Assembly (NCBI GenBank): GCA_903881065.1
Contig: CAIRRW010000546.1
Span: 1 to 15,585, forward strand
Origin: an uncultured Bacteroidota bacterium
GTDB lineage: Bacteria > Bacteroidota > Bacteroidia > 2-12-FULL-35-15
Length of the DNA: 15,585 bases
Direction: 5' to 3'
Shown here: one piece after another, positions 7,341-14,704 of the stretch
Layout: each line of letters begins with the position of its first letter
How positions within the stretch are numbered: position 1 is the stretch's first letter
Position numbers and translations under genes: made by a program
The notes under the pieces: generated by a model
Databases searched by the model: none
The model's input: only the letters and a program-made list of their open reading frames with translations
Told to the model about the DNA's origin: nothing

Positions 7341-7487
7341 GACCTCTCCCCCTTCCCCTCTCCTTGAAAAAAGGAGAGGGGTGACGGAATGTGAGGCACT
7401 TTGTGTTTTTCTCTTTATATTTTTTATTCTTTTCTCACTTATTACCCCCTCTCCTTTTTTCGAGGAGAGGGGATAAAGGGGTGAGGT
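7341..7487. repeat. CCCCTCTCC hairpin repeats, copies 2 and 3, head to head
   Basis: Copy 2 has CCCCTCTCCTT (7355-7365) pairing with AAGGAGAGGGG (7371-7381). Copy 3 has CCCCTCTCCT (7446-7455) pairing with AGGAGAGGGG (7463-7472). Copy 3 is the reverse complement of the element, flanked by GGTGAGGTC (7480-7488) just as copies 1 and 2 begin GACCTC. The two elements are therefore inverted about a 64-nt centre and could also form one long outer hairpin. Copy 3 ends 6 nt past the pstC stop. Confidence 0.88.
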
Positions 7488-7493
7488 CAAATT

Positions 7494-8396
7494 CTAATCA
7501 ATACTAAATCTCTTAATTATACTTCTACCTATAACATTGATGAGCGTTGTTACTAAAAACAGGAATAAACCCATCTCAATTAACGCCGAAAGATAAACGC
7601 CTCCAGTTGCTTCGGTAAATTCGTTGGCAATTACAGATGCCATTGTATTGCTCGGACTGAAAATGCCTGTTGGCAGATTTGCCGAATTACCTATCAACAT
7701 GGTTACAGCCATCGTTTCGCCCAATGCACGACCCAATGAAAGAAGTATTCCTGCGAATATTCCCGATTTGGTATAAGGAAGAATTACGGTACGGATAACT
7801 TCAAATTTGGTTGCTCCCAATGAATATGCTGCTTCCTTCAAACTCGATGGAACAAGTGATATAACTTGTACCGTAAGCGATACCGAATACGGAATTATCA
7901 TTATTGATAATATAGTTGCCGATGTTAAAATGCCGACTCCATAAGGTGCTACTCCCAATGATGTTTCGATGGAACGAACCAACGGAACCAATACAAACAA
8001 TCCCCAGAAACCATAAATTACTGAAGGAATTGCTGCCAGTAAATCAATAATATTTCTGAAAACAGTGGATATAATTCCTTTGCGATAATACTCGCCCAAA
8101 AATAATCCTACTGCCAACGAAAAAGGTGTCGCGATTATTAAAGCAAGCAAAGAGGTGAGCAATGTTCCTATCAGAAATGGCATTGCGCCATATTTATCGG
8201 AAACAGGATCCCAGGTTTTTCCATAAAAAAAACTGATTCCTATAGTTTTTATTGATGGTAGCGAGGAAACCAGCAGGGTAAGAAAAATGGCAAATAGAAG
8301 TACTACAATTGTTATTGCCGACAGCAATAATATTTTTTTGAAAGCTGATTCAGTAAAATTGATTAATCGTATTCTTTTTATGCTTGTATTTGGCAT
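7494..8396 (-). CDS. pstC: Phosphate ABC transporter permease PstC
   Basis: PstC pairs with PstA to form the membrane channel for phosphate. The 300 residues contain about six transmembrane helices (22-45, 73-101, 117-140, 152-180, 208-235, 270-292). The EAA coupling loop is EAAYSLGATKFEVIRTVILP (188-207). Typical PstC stretches are AAIPSVIYGFWG (121-132) and LGRALGETMAVTMLIGN (221-237). The segment TWDPVSDKYGAMPFLIGT (61-78) is the conserved periplasmic entry region of PstC. Length and start (MPNTSIKRIR) fit the family. It is separated from pstS by 207 nt with a long hairpin and from pstA by a 486-nt repeat island. Confidence 0.96.
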   Translation of the reverse strand: MPNTSIKRIRLINFTESAFKKILLLSAITIVVLLFAIFLTLLVSSLPSIKTIGISFFYGKTWDPVSDKYGAMPFLIGTLLTSLLALIIATPFSLAVGLFLGEYYRKGIISTVFRNIIDLLAAIPSVIYGFWGLFVLVPLVRSIETSLGVAPYGVGILTSATILSIMIIPYSVSLTVQVISLVPSSLKEAAYSLGATKFEVIRTVILPYTKSGIFAGILLSLGRALGETMAVTMLIGNSANLPTGIFSPSNTMASVIANEFTEATGGVYLSALIEMGLFLFLVTTLINVIGRSIIKRFSID

Positions 8397-8515
8397 TCTT
8401 CTTATTTATTCTAATATGGTTTTAGTAAACTAACAATCCCGCTTAACGCAGGACTGTCTAATTGCAACAAAAATTAAACTTAAACAACACAAATTATAAT
8501 TGCAATTTCTTTTTT

Positions 8516-8597
8516 AGTTTAAAGTTAGAAAGTCCAAAGTTAAAAGTTGTGTTAACCGTTAAGCCAACTATGAACTTTGGACTTTGGACTTTAAAAC
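8516..8597. repeat. Long imperfect hairpin between pstS and pstC
   Basis: The left arm (8516-8541, starting AGTTTAAAGTT and ending AGTCCAAAGTT) pairs with the right arm (8573-8597, starting AACTTTGGACT and ending TTTAAAACT). The inner 13 bp are perfect and the outer part pairs with a small internal loop. The loop is 31 nt. The arms use the same AAAGTT words as the heptamer repeat in pyrF. It starts 6 nt after the pstS stop. In other bacteria a structure after pstS stabilises the pstS message so that the binding protein exceeds the permeases; the same role is plausible here. There is no U-tract, so it is not a standard terminator. Confidence 0.8.
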
Positions 8598-8603
8598 TTC
8601 GAA

Positions 8604-9689
8604 CTATTTTATCAATGCTTTATTATTAAACATAATTGATTTAGCATTTGCTTCCGCAGCTTTAACAGCAGCAGCAGGCAATGGCGCATAGTTTAGTGGG
8701 GAAGCTAATTTTTGACCATCGTGAAGTACCCACCAAATTAAATCCATAGTTCCTTTGGCTTGAGCTTCAGTTCTAGTATCATAATTCTGAGTTTTATATA
8801 CCAGCAAATAAGTGAAACTGCTGATAGGATAACCGTCTTTAACATCAGTATCAGTAATTGACACACGAGTATCAGGTGGCAATTGAACATTACCTGCCGC
8901 AGTTACCGATTGAATAGAAGCATCGATAAAGTTACCGCTTTTGTTTTTCAATTTACCAACAGGCATCTTGTTCTCAATAGCATAAATCAACTCTACATAA
9001 CCAATACTTCCGGGAGTTTGTTTGATCATACCACTTACTCCTTCATTACCTTTAGCACCAAGTCCTGTAGGCCAGTCAAGAGATTTACCTTTACCCGGTT
9101 TAGTTTTCCAAACTGGACTTACTTTAGAAAGATAATCAGAGAAAATATAAGTAGTACCACTTCCATCCGAACGGTGAATAACCGAGATTGCCATATCAGG
9201 AAGTTTAACACCTGCGTTCAAATCCATCAGACGTTTGTCATTCCATTTAGTTATTTTCCCTAAGAAGATATCAGCAACCACATCGCCACTGAATTTCAAA
9301 GTAGCAACTCCAGGTAAGTTATAAGTTATTACGTCAGCACCAAGGCAAGTAGGAATATGCACGATTGGGCCTGGAGATGCTTTCATTTCATCATCACTCA
9401 TTGGAGCATCTGATGCACCGAAATCAACTGTCTTCGCCTGTAATTGTTTTATTCCACCACCTGAACCAATAGATTGATAATTTACTTTTACTCCTGTTTT
9501 CTTGTTATACTCATCAAATAATTTTGAGTAATACGGGAAAGGGAATGTAGCGCCTGCGCCAAGTATTTCCTTTACACCATCCACCACAACTTTTGCTTTG
9601 TTTAAAGTTGTCCACGATGTAAGCACCATCGCTCCTACTAATACAGGAACCAGATAAAGTGCTTTGTTTGTTGATTTGTTCTTTTTCAT
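8604..9689 (-). CDS. pstS: Periplasmic phosphate-binding protein PstS
   Basis: PstS captures inorganic phosphate with high affinity in the periplasm and hands it to PstCA. The 361 residues begin with a basic stretch and a hydrophobic core (about 10-27), a Sec signal peptide without a lipobox Cys, so the mature protein should be soluble. Binding-site motifs are all present: GAGATFPFPYY (44-54), SIGSGGGIKQL (73-83), DFGASDAPM (89-97) and RSDGSGTTYIFSDYL (173-187). These supply the Ser, Thr, Asp and Arg groups that hold phosphate in the family. The C-terminal Ala-rich tail is unremarkable. It is the first gene of pstSCAB-phoU, with its own promoter in the 95-nt gap after the porin gene, and is probably induced by phosphate limitation. 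Confidence 0.97.
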   Translation of the reverse strand: MKKNKSTNKALYLVPVLVGAMVLTSWTTLNKAKVVVDGVKEILGAGATFPFPYYSKLFDEYNKKTGVKVNYQSIGSGGGIKQLQAKTVDFGASDAPMSDDEMKASPGPIVHIPTCLGADVITYNLPGVATLKFSGDVVADIFLGKITKWNDKRLMDLNAGVKLPDMAISVIHRSDGSGTTYIFSDYLSKVSPVWKTKPGKGKSLDWPTGLGAKGNEGVSGMIKQTPGSIGYVELIYAIENKMPVGKLKNKSGNFIDASIQSVTAAGNVQLPPDTRVSITDTDVKDGYPISSFTYLLVYKTQNYDTRTEAQAKGTMDLIWWVLHDGQKLASPLNYAPLPAAAVKAAEANAKSIMFNNKALIK

Positions 9690-9719
9690 TTTTATTTTAT
9701 GTTAGTTTTGTTTCTTGCA

Positions 9720-9753
9720 CAAAAGTACCCTGCACTTGTTATGACAATGTTAA
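9720..9753 (-). promoter_or_regulatory. pstS promoter with PhoB-like half-site
   Basis: On the minus strand TACTTTTG (9727-9720) is a perfect match to the Bacteroidota -7 element TAnnTTTG and ends 30 nt before the pstS ATG. TTAAC (9753-9749) lies exactly 21 nt upstream of it, and TTAACA is followed after 5 nt by ATAACA, an 11-nt period as in PhoB/PhoP-type tandem boxes. There is no good -33 TTTG at the normal distance, as expected for an activator-dependent promoter. The same TTAAC-N21-TACTTTTG layout stands before the porin gene. Activator identity is inferred. Confidence 0.65.
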
Positions 9754-9784
9754 GCGTACGTTTTTTAATTGTTATGTGCTGTTA

Positions 9785-11215
9785 TTATAAATTCATTCCG
9801 TTATTAGCAACTTTCTTTGTTCCGTTAAATAGGAAATAGAAAGTTAAACGATATACCATATCATTATCTGTTTTCACTCTTGCAGATAAATCAGTACCTG
9901 TTCCGCCAGCACCAGTAGTTGTCATATTTGTTTTGTAGCTATTAAACCAGATGTTTGGCATAATGTGTACTCTTGGATTAGGACAGAAATCAAGACCACC
10001 GGTAATAAATGTTTGTTTGTAAAAAGTTGCAGTAGTTATATTGCTTCCTGTAATTGCTGAAGATGCTTTTGAATATACATTATTAGTATTCCATTTTGTA
10101 TCCGGGTTATAACTATCGTATCTCGCGAAGATGCTCAACAATGACTGATTAGTTTTTTTGCTTTTCAAGATAGTTCCTGATGCAAATACTGACCATCCCA
10201 TTTGTACTCCGTTTGCAGTATCAGCAATTGTAGTACCAGCAACTATACCATTTGAAGACACTTTATATATATCTGAATTTTGATTTTTTTGTTGGAATAC
10301 TTCAGCGCCTACTCTAAACCAACTTGTTTTATATGCTGCATAGGCTTTAAAAGTTGTGTTTGAAGTATGATAAGGAGAGAATTGTGTTTGAGCATAATCT
10401 CCATATAAACCGATGGTAAGGCTTTGTTTAAGGAAACTAACATAAACGTTACCTCTGTACTTTTTGAATATATCAGTTTCCGGAGAAGCACTGTTTCCAT
10501 TGCCAACTTGCACTGAATATCCCAAGAACATTGGTTTAAGTGAATCCTCAGCATGTTGCAGCATTACTTTACCTTGCAACGAAATACCTAAATCAGATGA
10601 AGCATCAGTATTATGCAAATCCATTATTGTTCTTTCTATTGAACGATATGCCCAAGCTTGCTCTGTATTGCCGGCACTTGCAAACGAGTTAGTTTCAAGT
10701 TGCCCAATAACAAGGTCGGAACCTTTAAATATATTCATCCATTTTACATTTGCATATTTAAGATATACAGTATTCTTTCCTCCAGTAGTTGTAAGTGTAT
10801 TAGGAGTTGTAGAAGTAACTAACGCAAGACCACTTGCATCATAGTTCTGTTCATTTGCCAAAACAATTTTTGCTGAAAAGTTCTTTGCAAACTGATAATC
10901 ATATCCTAAATACATACGGCGTATTTGAAACGCATTTGTTTGAACTAAAGCAGGAGCATTTGTATTAGCACTTGTATTAGCCGAGTTTAAAGAATTAAAA
11001 CCTTTATATTGCACAGCACCTCCCCCTCTTTGCAAAGTGTCGTTATGTGTTTTGTAAGCATAATCTCCGAATACATACCCCCAAAGATTACCTGATGGTT
11101 TAAATTCTCCATCCTTATCCTGTGCTTTAACGGTAGTATTTACTCCTAAGAATGCGATAGCTGCAATAGCAGTTAAAATTGTTCGTTTCTTCATTTTTGT
11201 AGTTTTAAGATTCAT
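9785..11215 (-). CDS. Outer-membrane porin, OprP/OprO-like (probable phosphate porin)
   Basis: The 476-residue product starts with a Sec signal peptide (basic MKKR, hydrophobic 14-26, cleavage probably after VKA near residue 31). The mature part is rich in alternating polar and aromatic strands, such as NLWGYVFGDYAYK, FQIRRMYLGYDYQF, SAKIVLANEQN and VYRLTFYFLF, typical of a beta-barrel. The FQIRR-MYLGYDY segment followed by an acceptor strand resembles phosphate-selective porins O and P. It lies directly upstream of pstS with a matching promoter, so transport of phosphate through the outer membrane is the likely role. The extreme C-terminus (KVANNGMNL) lacks the usual terminal aromatic residue, though FYFLF just before it may serve. 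The start may be the ATG at 11215 or the one at 11194 (MKKRTIL), which gives a more standard signal peptide. Substrate choice is inferred from context. Confidence 0.8.
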   Translation of the reverse strand: MNLKTTKMKKRTILTAIAAIAFLGVNTTVKAQDKDGEFKPSGNLWGYVFGDYAYKTHNDTLQRGGGAVQYKGFNSLNSANTSANTNAPALVQTNAFQIRRMYLGYDYQFAKNFSAKIVLANEQNYDASGLALVTSTTPNTLTTTGGKNTVYLKYANVKWMNIFKGSDLVIGQLETNSFASAGNTEQAWAYRSIERTIMDLHNTDASSDLGISLQGKVMLQHAEDSLKPMFLGYSVQVGNGNSASPETDIFKKYRGNVYVSFLKQSLTIGLYGDYAQTQFSPYHTSNTTFKAYAAYKTSWFRVGAEVFQQKNQNSDIYKVSSNGIVAGTTIADTANGVQMGWSVFASGTILKSKKTNQSLLSIFARYDSYNPDTKWNTNNVYSKASSAITGSNITTATFYKQTFITGGLDFCPNPRVHIMPNIWFNSYKTNMTTTGAGGTGTDLSARVKTDNDMVYRLTFYFLFNGTKKVANNGMNL

Positions 11216-11245
11216 TTTTGTTAATTAATTGTGTTTAATTCGCGA

Positions 11246-11313
11246 CAAAAGTATATCCAACACATTGCGTATAAGTTAACCGAATATTAAGTTAATGTGA
11301 AATACGCAGTTAA
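11246..11313 (-). promoter_or_regulatory. Porin promoter with repeated TTAAC sites
   Basis: TACTTTTG (minus strand, 11253-11246) is a perfect TAnnTTTG -7 element. TTAAC (11279-11275) lies 21 nt upstream, the same spacing as at pstS. Two more TTAACT copies lie 16 and 18 nt further up (11295-11291, 11313-11309), and the nearest site is also the palindrome GTTAAC (11275-11280). The octamer TTAACTTA occurs twice. This looks like a stronger or multi-site version of the pstS operator. The start codon is 30 nt away (ATG 11215). Confidence 0.6.
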
Positions 11314-11403
11314 TATAAAATTAACATTAAGTAATTCTATTTAAAGAAACCTGAAAGGCTCAGATATTATTCGGGGGGAATTTAAAACAAATGGATACGT
11401 CAC

Positions 11404-12573
11404 CTATTTGGTTGAGGCTTTTACTGAATTGTTTTCCTTTTGTAATAGGTCATACATTTGGGCTGTAAAGTCAGAATCAAAATTTAAAAGGTTGGATTCA
11501 TTGAATAGTAATAGAATAAAATCGCGATGAAGAGTTTCTTCTTTTAAGTTAAAACTTGACACCGAAGTATTTTGTGGACACTTTCCATTTGTGTAACCTA
11601 AATCGTGATTATAGTACCAGTAGGAAGAATTAGAATCAAATATATTCTGAAAATAAGGGTAAAAGCCAATCCAACTATAAACAAAACTATCGCCTATAAT
11701 AAGCACATTTGGTTTTGTTTTGGTTTTATCTTTTACAAAAACAAGATTTGGATAATATAATGAGTCGGAAGGGATTTCATAAATTAAATTCATTAATCCA
11801 CCCATATCATGATCCGTATCACGCGGAATCCTTGTTGTGGTTCCGCTAAGCTGAAAGTGATTAATCATATTTATATTCCTTTCCTGCTGCATATATTTTA
11901 TTAATGTATCGGCAGCTATAGTTGCACCATATCCACTCCAATGAACACCAAGTTTTGAAAATAAAGGATGTTTGGAAGTTGGTTTTAATTTCAGGAAATA
12001 TTTTTTGAAGTCGATGTAATTTATCTTTTGTTTATCAAATTGTTCCACATACGCATCGTAATTACTTTTCGTTTTTGTTGATAAATCATATTTCTTGGGA
12101 ATGTATTCAGGTATGATGGAAGGTTTCCCTGGAGCAATCATAAATATTAAATCAACATTTAGCTTCTTTAATTCATCCTGCACATAAGCAAGCTTCGCAA
12201 CATTATCAATCACTTTATTATCCCCAACAAAATCTTTACCTAAGTATGAGTTAATATATCCGGTACTGTATAAGTGATGATGATCGCCCTCTTCCACGCC
12301 ATTTCCTCTCACTTCATCAAAAAGGGAATATCCTATTTGATTTCTTAATCTAACATATGGAACATGGAATGATAAATCATATTCAAAGTATTTCATTAAG
12401 CTATCCTGATAGTTGCCACTTAGCCAATTATCCAATGTGATGGTAGGCTTTTGAGGAATTACAAATGAGCCTCTTAACGGTTCTGCTTTTATGATTGGAA
12501 AATATTGTTGTATCTGCTCACCACAAATAATAATTAAAAAAGAAATAAATAATATATGCTTAATTATTCTCAT
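11404..12573 (-). CDS. AlgJ/AlgX-like SGNH-type O-acetylation protein
   Basis: Proteins of this family act in the periplasm with an AlgI-type membrane acyltransferase to put acetyl groups on a polysaccharide. The 389-residue product has an N-terminal hydrophobic signal anchor (about 5-18) and then the SGNH-like domain. Visible motifs are HWSGYGA (His211, Trp212), DTDHDMGGLMNL (252-263) and the nucleophile block LIIGDSFVYS (Ser296). The Asp that usually precedes the His by two residues (D-x-H-W) is Gly209 here, so the classical Asp-His-Ser triad is not obvious. Either another Asp (for example 252 or 254) serves or the protein has altered activity. It is encoded 2 nt after the MBOAT gene, so the two are translated together. 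The family call is good; the substrate is unknown. Confidence 0.8.
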   Translation of the reverse strand: MRIIKHILFISFLIIICGEQIQQYFPIIKAEPLRGSFVIPQKPTITLDNWLSGNYQDSLMKYFEYDLSFHVPYVRLRNQIGYSLFDEVRGNGVEEGDHHHLYSTGYINSYLGKDFVGDNKVIDNVAKLAYVQDELKKLNVDLIFMIAPGKPSIIPEYIPKKYDLSTKTKSNYDAYVEQFDKQKINYIDFKKYFLKLKPTSKHPLFSKLGVHWSGYGATIAADTLIKYMQQERNINMINHFQLSGTTTRIPRDTDHDMGGLMNLIYEIPSDSLYYPNLVFVKDKTKTKPNVLIIGDSFVYSWIGFYPYFQNIFDSNSSYWYYNHDLGYTNGKCPQNTSVSSFNLKEETLHRDFILLLFNESNLLNFDSDFTAQMYDLLQKENNSVKASTK

Positions 12574-12575
12574 TA

Positions 12576-13991
12576 TTAAAAACGGAAATAAATAAATGGG
12601 TTAAAGTCGCTACCATTAATATCACTCATACATATTATAAGTAAGGTCAGCCCTATTATTCCCCGAGAAATCAATACTGTTTTTGGCCAATTAATTTTAA
12701 TAGTTTCGAACTTAAAATTTATAAGTGGATAAAAAGAAATGAGTATTGCGATAATTAACATTATCCAGAATCGTTTATCAAAATCAAATGCCGGAGATAC
12801 ATTACGTGCAAATGTAAATAGTTGTGAAATATATTTAAGTGCGAACTCTATGTCCGTTGCCCTGAAAAACACCCAACCTATCATTACCAAAATAAACGTA
12901 ATAAGTATCCTTAAAGGTTTAACAATTTTGCCTGTTAGTTTTATTAAAAACAGTCTGTCGAGTATCAGTAAAAAACCGTGATACGCTCCCCAGATAACAA
13001 ACGTCCAGGATGCGCCGTGCCATAACCCTGAAACTAAAAACACTATCCATAAGTTTAATAGAAGTCTTGATTTAGAAACTTTATTTCCACCCAATGGTAT
13101 GTATAAATAATCTTTCATAAATCTTCCTAACGTGATATGCCATCTGCGCCAGAACTCCGTAATATTTTGCGATATATATGGGAAATTAAAGTTCTCGGGA
13201 AAAGTAAAGCCCATCATTTTAGCTATACCTATTGCCATATCTGAATAGCCCGAGAAGTCGAAATAAATTTGAAAGGTATAAGCAAGTATGCCTATCCATG
13301 CGGTGGACGTGGTAATATCATTTACATGAATTGCAAATACAGCGTTTGCGGCATTTCCTAATGGATTGGCGATTAAAACCTTTTTTGCCAAACCGATTAT
13401 GAAACGAAACATTCCCGTTAATCTGTTATCAATAGTATATGCATTATCTCTGTTTTCTATCTGATCCGCAATTTCATTGAAGCGCACAATAGGACCTGCT
13501 ATCTGATGAGGAAACATAATTATATATAAACAGTAATCAGTGAATTTCTCCAGTGGACGATGCACATTGCGGTAAGCATCAATGGCATAAGTAAGTTTGT
13601 GAAAGGTGATGAAAGAAATTCCGATAGGCAACGCAACAGCTGTAAAACCTACTATTCCGCCTGCACCCCATGAGGAAACAAGGTTGTTTACATTCTCCAC
13701 AAAAAAATTAGCATACTTGAAATAACCAAGCAAACCGATATTGAGTAGTATGGAAACTACTAAAACTCTTTTTCTTGCTCTGCCTTCTGCAACAGTTATA
13801 AGTTTTACCAGATAAAAATCGATGAAAAGGGAAAATAATAAAACAAAAATAAATTTGGGAGCACCCCATGCATAGAAGAATATACTTGCAATAAGAGCAA
13901 TTACGTTTTTATTTTTATTCGGAGCGATATAATATCCAAGTAAAAAAAAAGGTAGAAACGTAAGAAGAAAAAAGTTATTGCTAAAAACCAT
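12576..13991 (-). CDS. AlgI-like MBOAT O-acyltransferase
   Basis: Membrane-bound O-acyltransferases of the AlgI type move an acetyl group across the inner membrane for transfer to an extracellular polymer. The 471-residue protein is almost wholly hydrophobic, with some 10-12 membrane segments. It carries the family signatures: PHQIAGPIVRF (161-171), FDFSGYSDMAIGIAKMMGF (244-262), FWRRWHITLGRFMKDYLYIP (280-299) with His285, and VSGLWHGASWTFVIWG (320-335) with the invariant catalytic His325. Size matches AlgI (about 470-520). It precedes the AlgJ/AlgX-like gene by 2 nt, forming the usual two-component O-acetylation pair. A TATATTTG element lies 20 nt before its ATG. No polymerase, exporter or alginate-specific gene is in the window, so the polymer could be a capsule, exopolysaccharide or other glycan. 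Confidence 0.92.
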   Translation of the reverse strand: MVFSNNFFLLTFLPFFLLGYYIAPNKNKNVIALIASIFFYAWGAPKFIFVLLFSLFIDFYLVKLITVAEGRARKRVLVVSILLNIGLLGYFKYANFFVENVNNLVSSWGAGGIVGFTAVALPIGISFITFHKLTYAIDAYRNVHRPLEKFTDYCLYIIMFPHQIAGPIVRFNEIADQIENRDNAYTIDNRLTGMFRFIIGLAKKVLIANPLGNAANAVFAIHVNDITTSTAWIGILAYTFQIYFDFSGYSDMAIGIAKMMGFTFPENFNFPYISQNITEFWRRWHITLGRFMKDYLYIPLGGNKVSKSRLLLNLWIVFLVSGLWHGASWTFVIWGAYHGFLLILDRLFLIKLTGKIVKPLRILITFILVMIGWVFFRATDIEFALKYISQLFTFARNVSPAFDFDKRFWIMLIIAILISFYPLINFKFETIKINWPKTVLISRGIIGLTLLIICMSDINGSDFNPFIYFRF

Positions 13992-14011
13992 TTGGCTCTT
14001 GTTAGAGTTGT

Positions 14012-14019
14012 CAAATATA
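14012..14019 (-). promoter_or_regulatory. Probable -7 element for the O-acetylation operon
   Basis: The minus-strand octamer TATATTTG fits the Bacteroidota TAnnTTTG consensus and ends 20 nt before the MBOAT start. It lies in the 67-nt gap shared with the divergent gene. A matching -33 element is not clear, and no equally good element is seen for the plus-strand gene. Confidence 0.5.
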
Positions 14020-14058
14020 TTAATTTTACAGCATTATAAAATAAACTGTTTCACCTTA

Positions 14059-14661
14059 ATGCATAAAACAAAATCTATTTTTAAAAGCAATGAGTTTATT
14101 CAGTTTATACGAATTACTCTTTTATTGGTGCTTATCGGTTATTTAATTTTTCGCACATTATATTCATTAGGTTTCTTTATTGAAGAGATACATTGCGGAG
14201 CAGAACAAACAGTGATAAAGAATGATAAAGAATATTTAGTTTCTGATATAGGTTATCGTTTTGATAATGCATACGGAAGAACTCAGGAAAAAGCTTTTGA
14301 AGGAAAATATTCTATAAAACTAACTCCCGAAGAGCAATATGGAATGACCATTACTTTTGATTTACCCAGGGATGATGAGGAAATGGAAGCAAGTGTATGG
14401 TGTTATGAAAATAGAATTTCGACAGATACATCAGGATATGCTTTTATTGTAGCCACTGTAGGCGATAAATTTTGGAAAGGTGAATATGTAGCAACTGAAC
14501 AAAAGAAAGGATGGAGAAGATTAAGTATTAAGTTTACTGTACCAAAGGGGGAATATACTAAGCCAATTGTTATTTATTGCTGGAACAATACTAAAAATAT
14601 TGTTTATTTTGACAATATGACTATCAAGAGAAAAAATTATTGGAAGTATTTTAAGGAGTAA
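14059..14661 (+). CDS. Membrane-anchored protein with CBM-like beta-sandwich
   Basis: This is the only plus-strand gene. The frame is open from 13978, but that start lies within the MBOAT gene and its first residues look unrelated to a signal, so I choose the ATG at 14059 (MHKTKSIF), giving 200 residues. A single hydrophobic helix (about 15-37) follows a basic start, placing the remainder outside the cytoplasm. Residues about 65-190 have the pattern of a galactose-binding-like/CenC-type carbohydrate-binding fold: AFEGKYSIKL (79-88), alternating strands with Trp and Tyr, GWRRLSIKFTVP (151-162), and the closing strand VYFDNMTIKR (182-191). No catalytic motif is seen. Divergent from the O-acetylation operon, it may bind the same glycan, but this is inference. 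I do not recognise a named family. Confidence 0.7.
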   Translation: MHKTKSIFKSNEFIQFIRITLLLVLIGYLIFRTLYSLGFFIEEIHCGAEQTVIKNDKEYLVSDIGYRFDNAYGRTQEKAFEGKYSIKLTPEEQYGMTITFDLPRDDEEMEASVWCYENRISTDTSGYAFIVATVGDKFWKGEYVATEQKKGWRRLSIKFTVPKGEYTKPIVIYCWNNTKNIVYFDNMTIKRKNYWKYFKE

Positions 14662-14704
14662 AATATCTTTTTGTTTTCTTTAATATAAATAATTCCTATT
14701 TCCC

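Larger units (their letters stand above)
7008..7493. other. 486-nt repeat-filled spacer between pstC and pstA
   Basis: No gene is supported here. The two short open frames that cross it (7255-7476 plus strand, 7308-7490 minus strand) are translations of the palindromic repeats. The spacer holds two unrelated repeat families: three copies of a CCGCCAAACTCT unit (7142-7247) and two inverted copies of the CCCCTCTCC hairpin element (7341-7487). A small 5-bp palindrome (CCAAA...TTTGG) lies near 7106-7118. I find no TAnnTTTG promoter directly ahead of pstA. Confidence 0.8.

Noticed and set aside
7255..7490. Short open frames on both strands in the pstC-pstA spacer
   Set aside because: They are translations of the CCCCTCTCC palindromes (Pro/Leu-rich plus strand, Gly/Glu-rich minus strand) and have no independent support.
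13978..14058. Extended N-terminus of the plus-strand gene
   Set aside because: The added 27 residues overlap the start of the MBOAT gene; the ATG at 14059 gives a standard basic-then-hydrophobic anchor.
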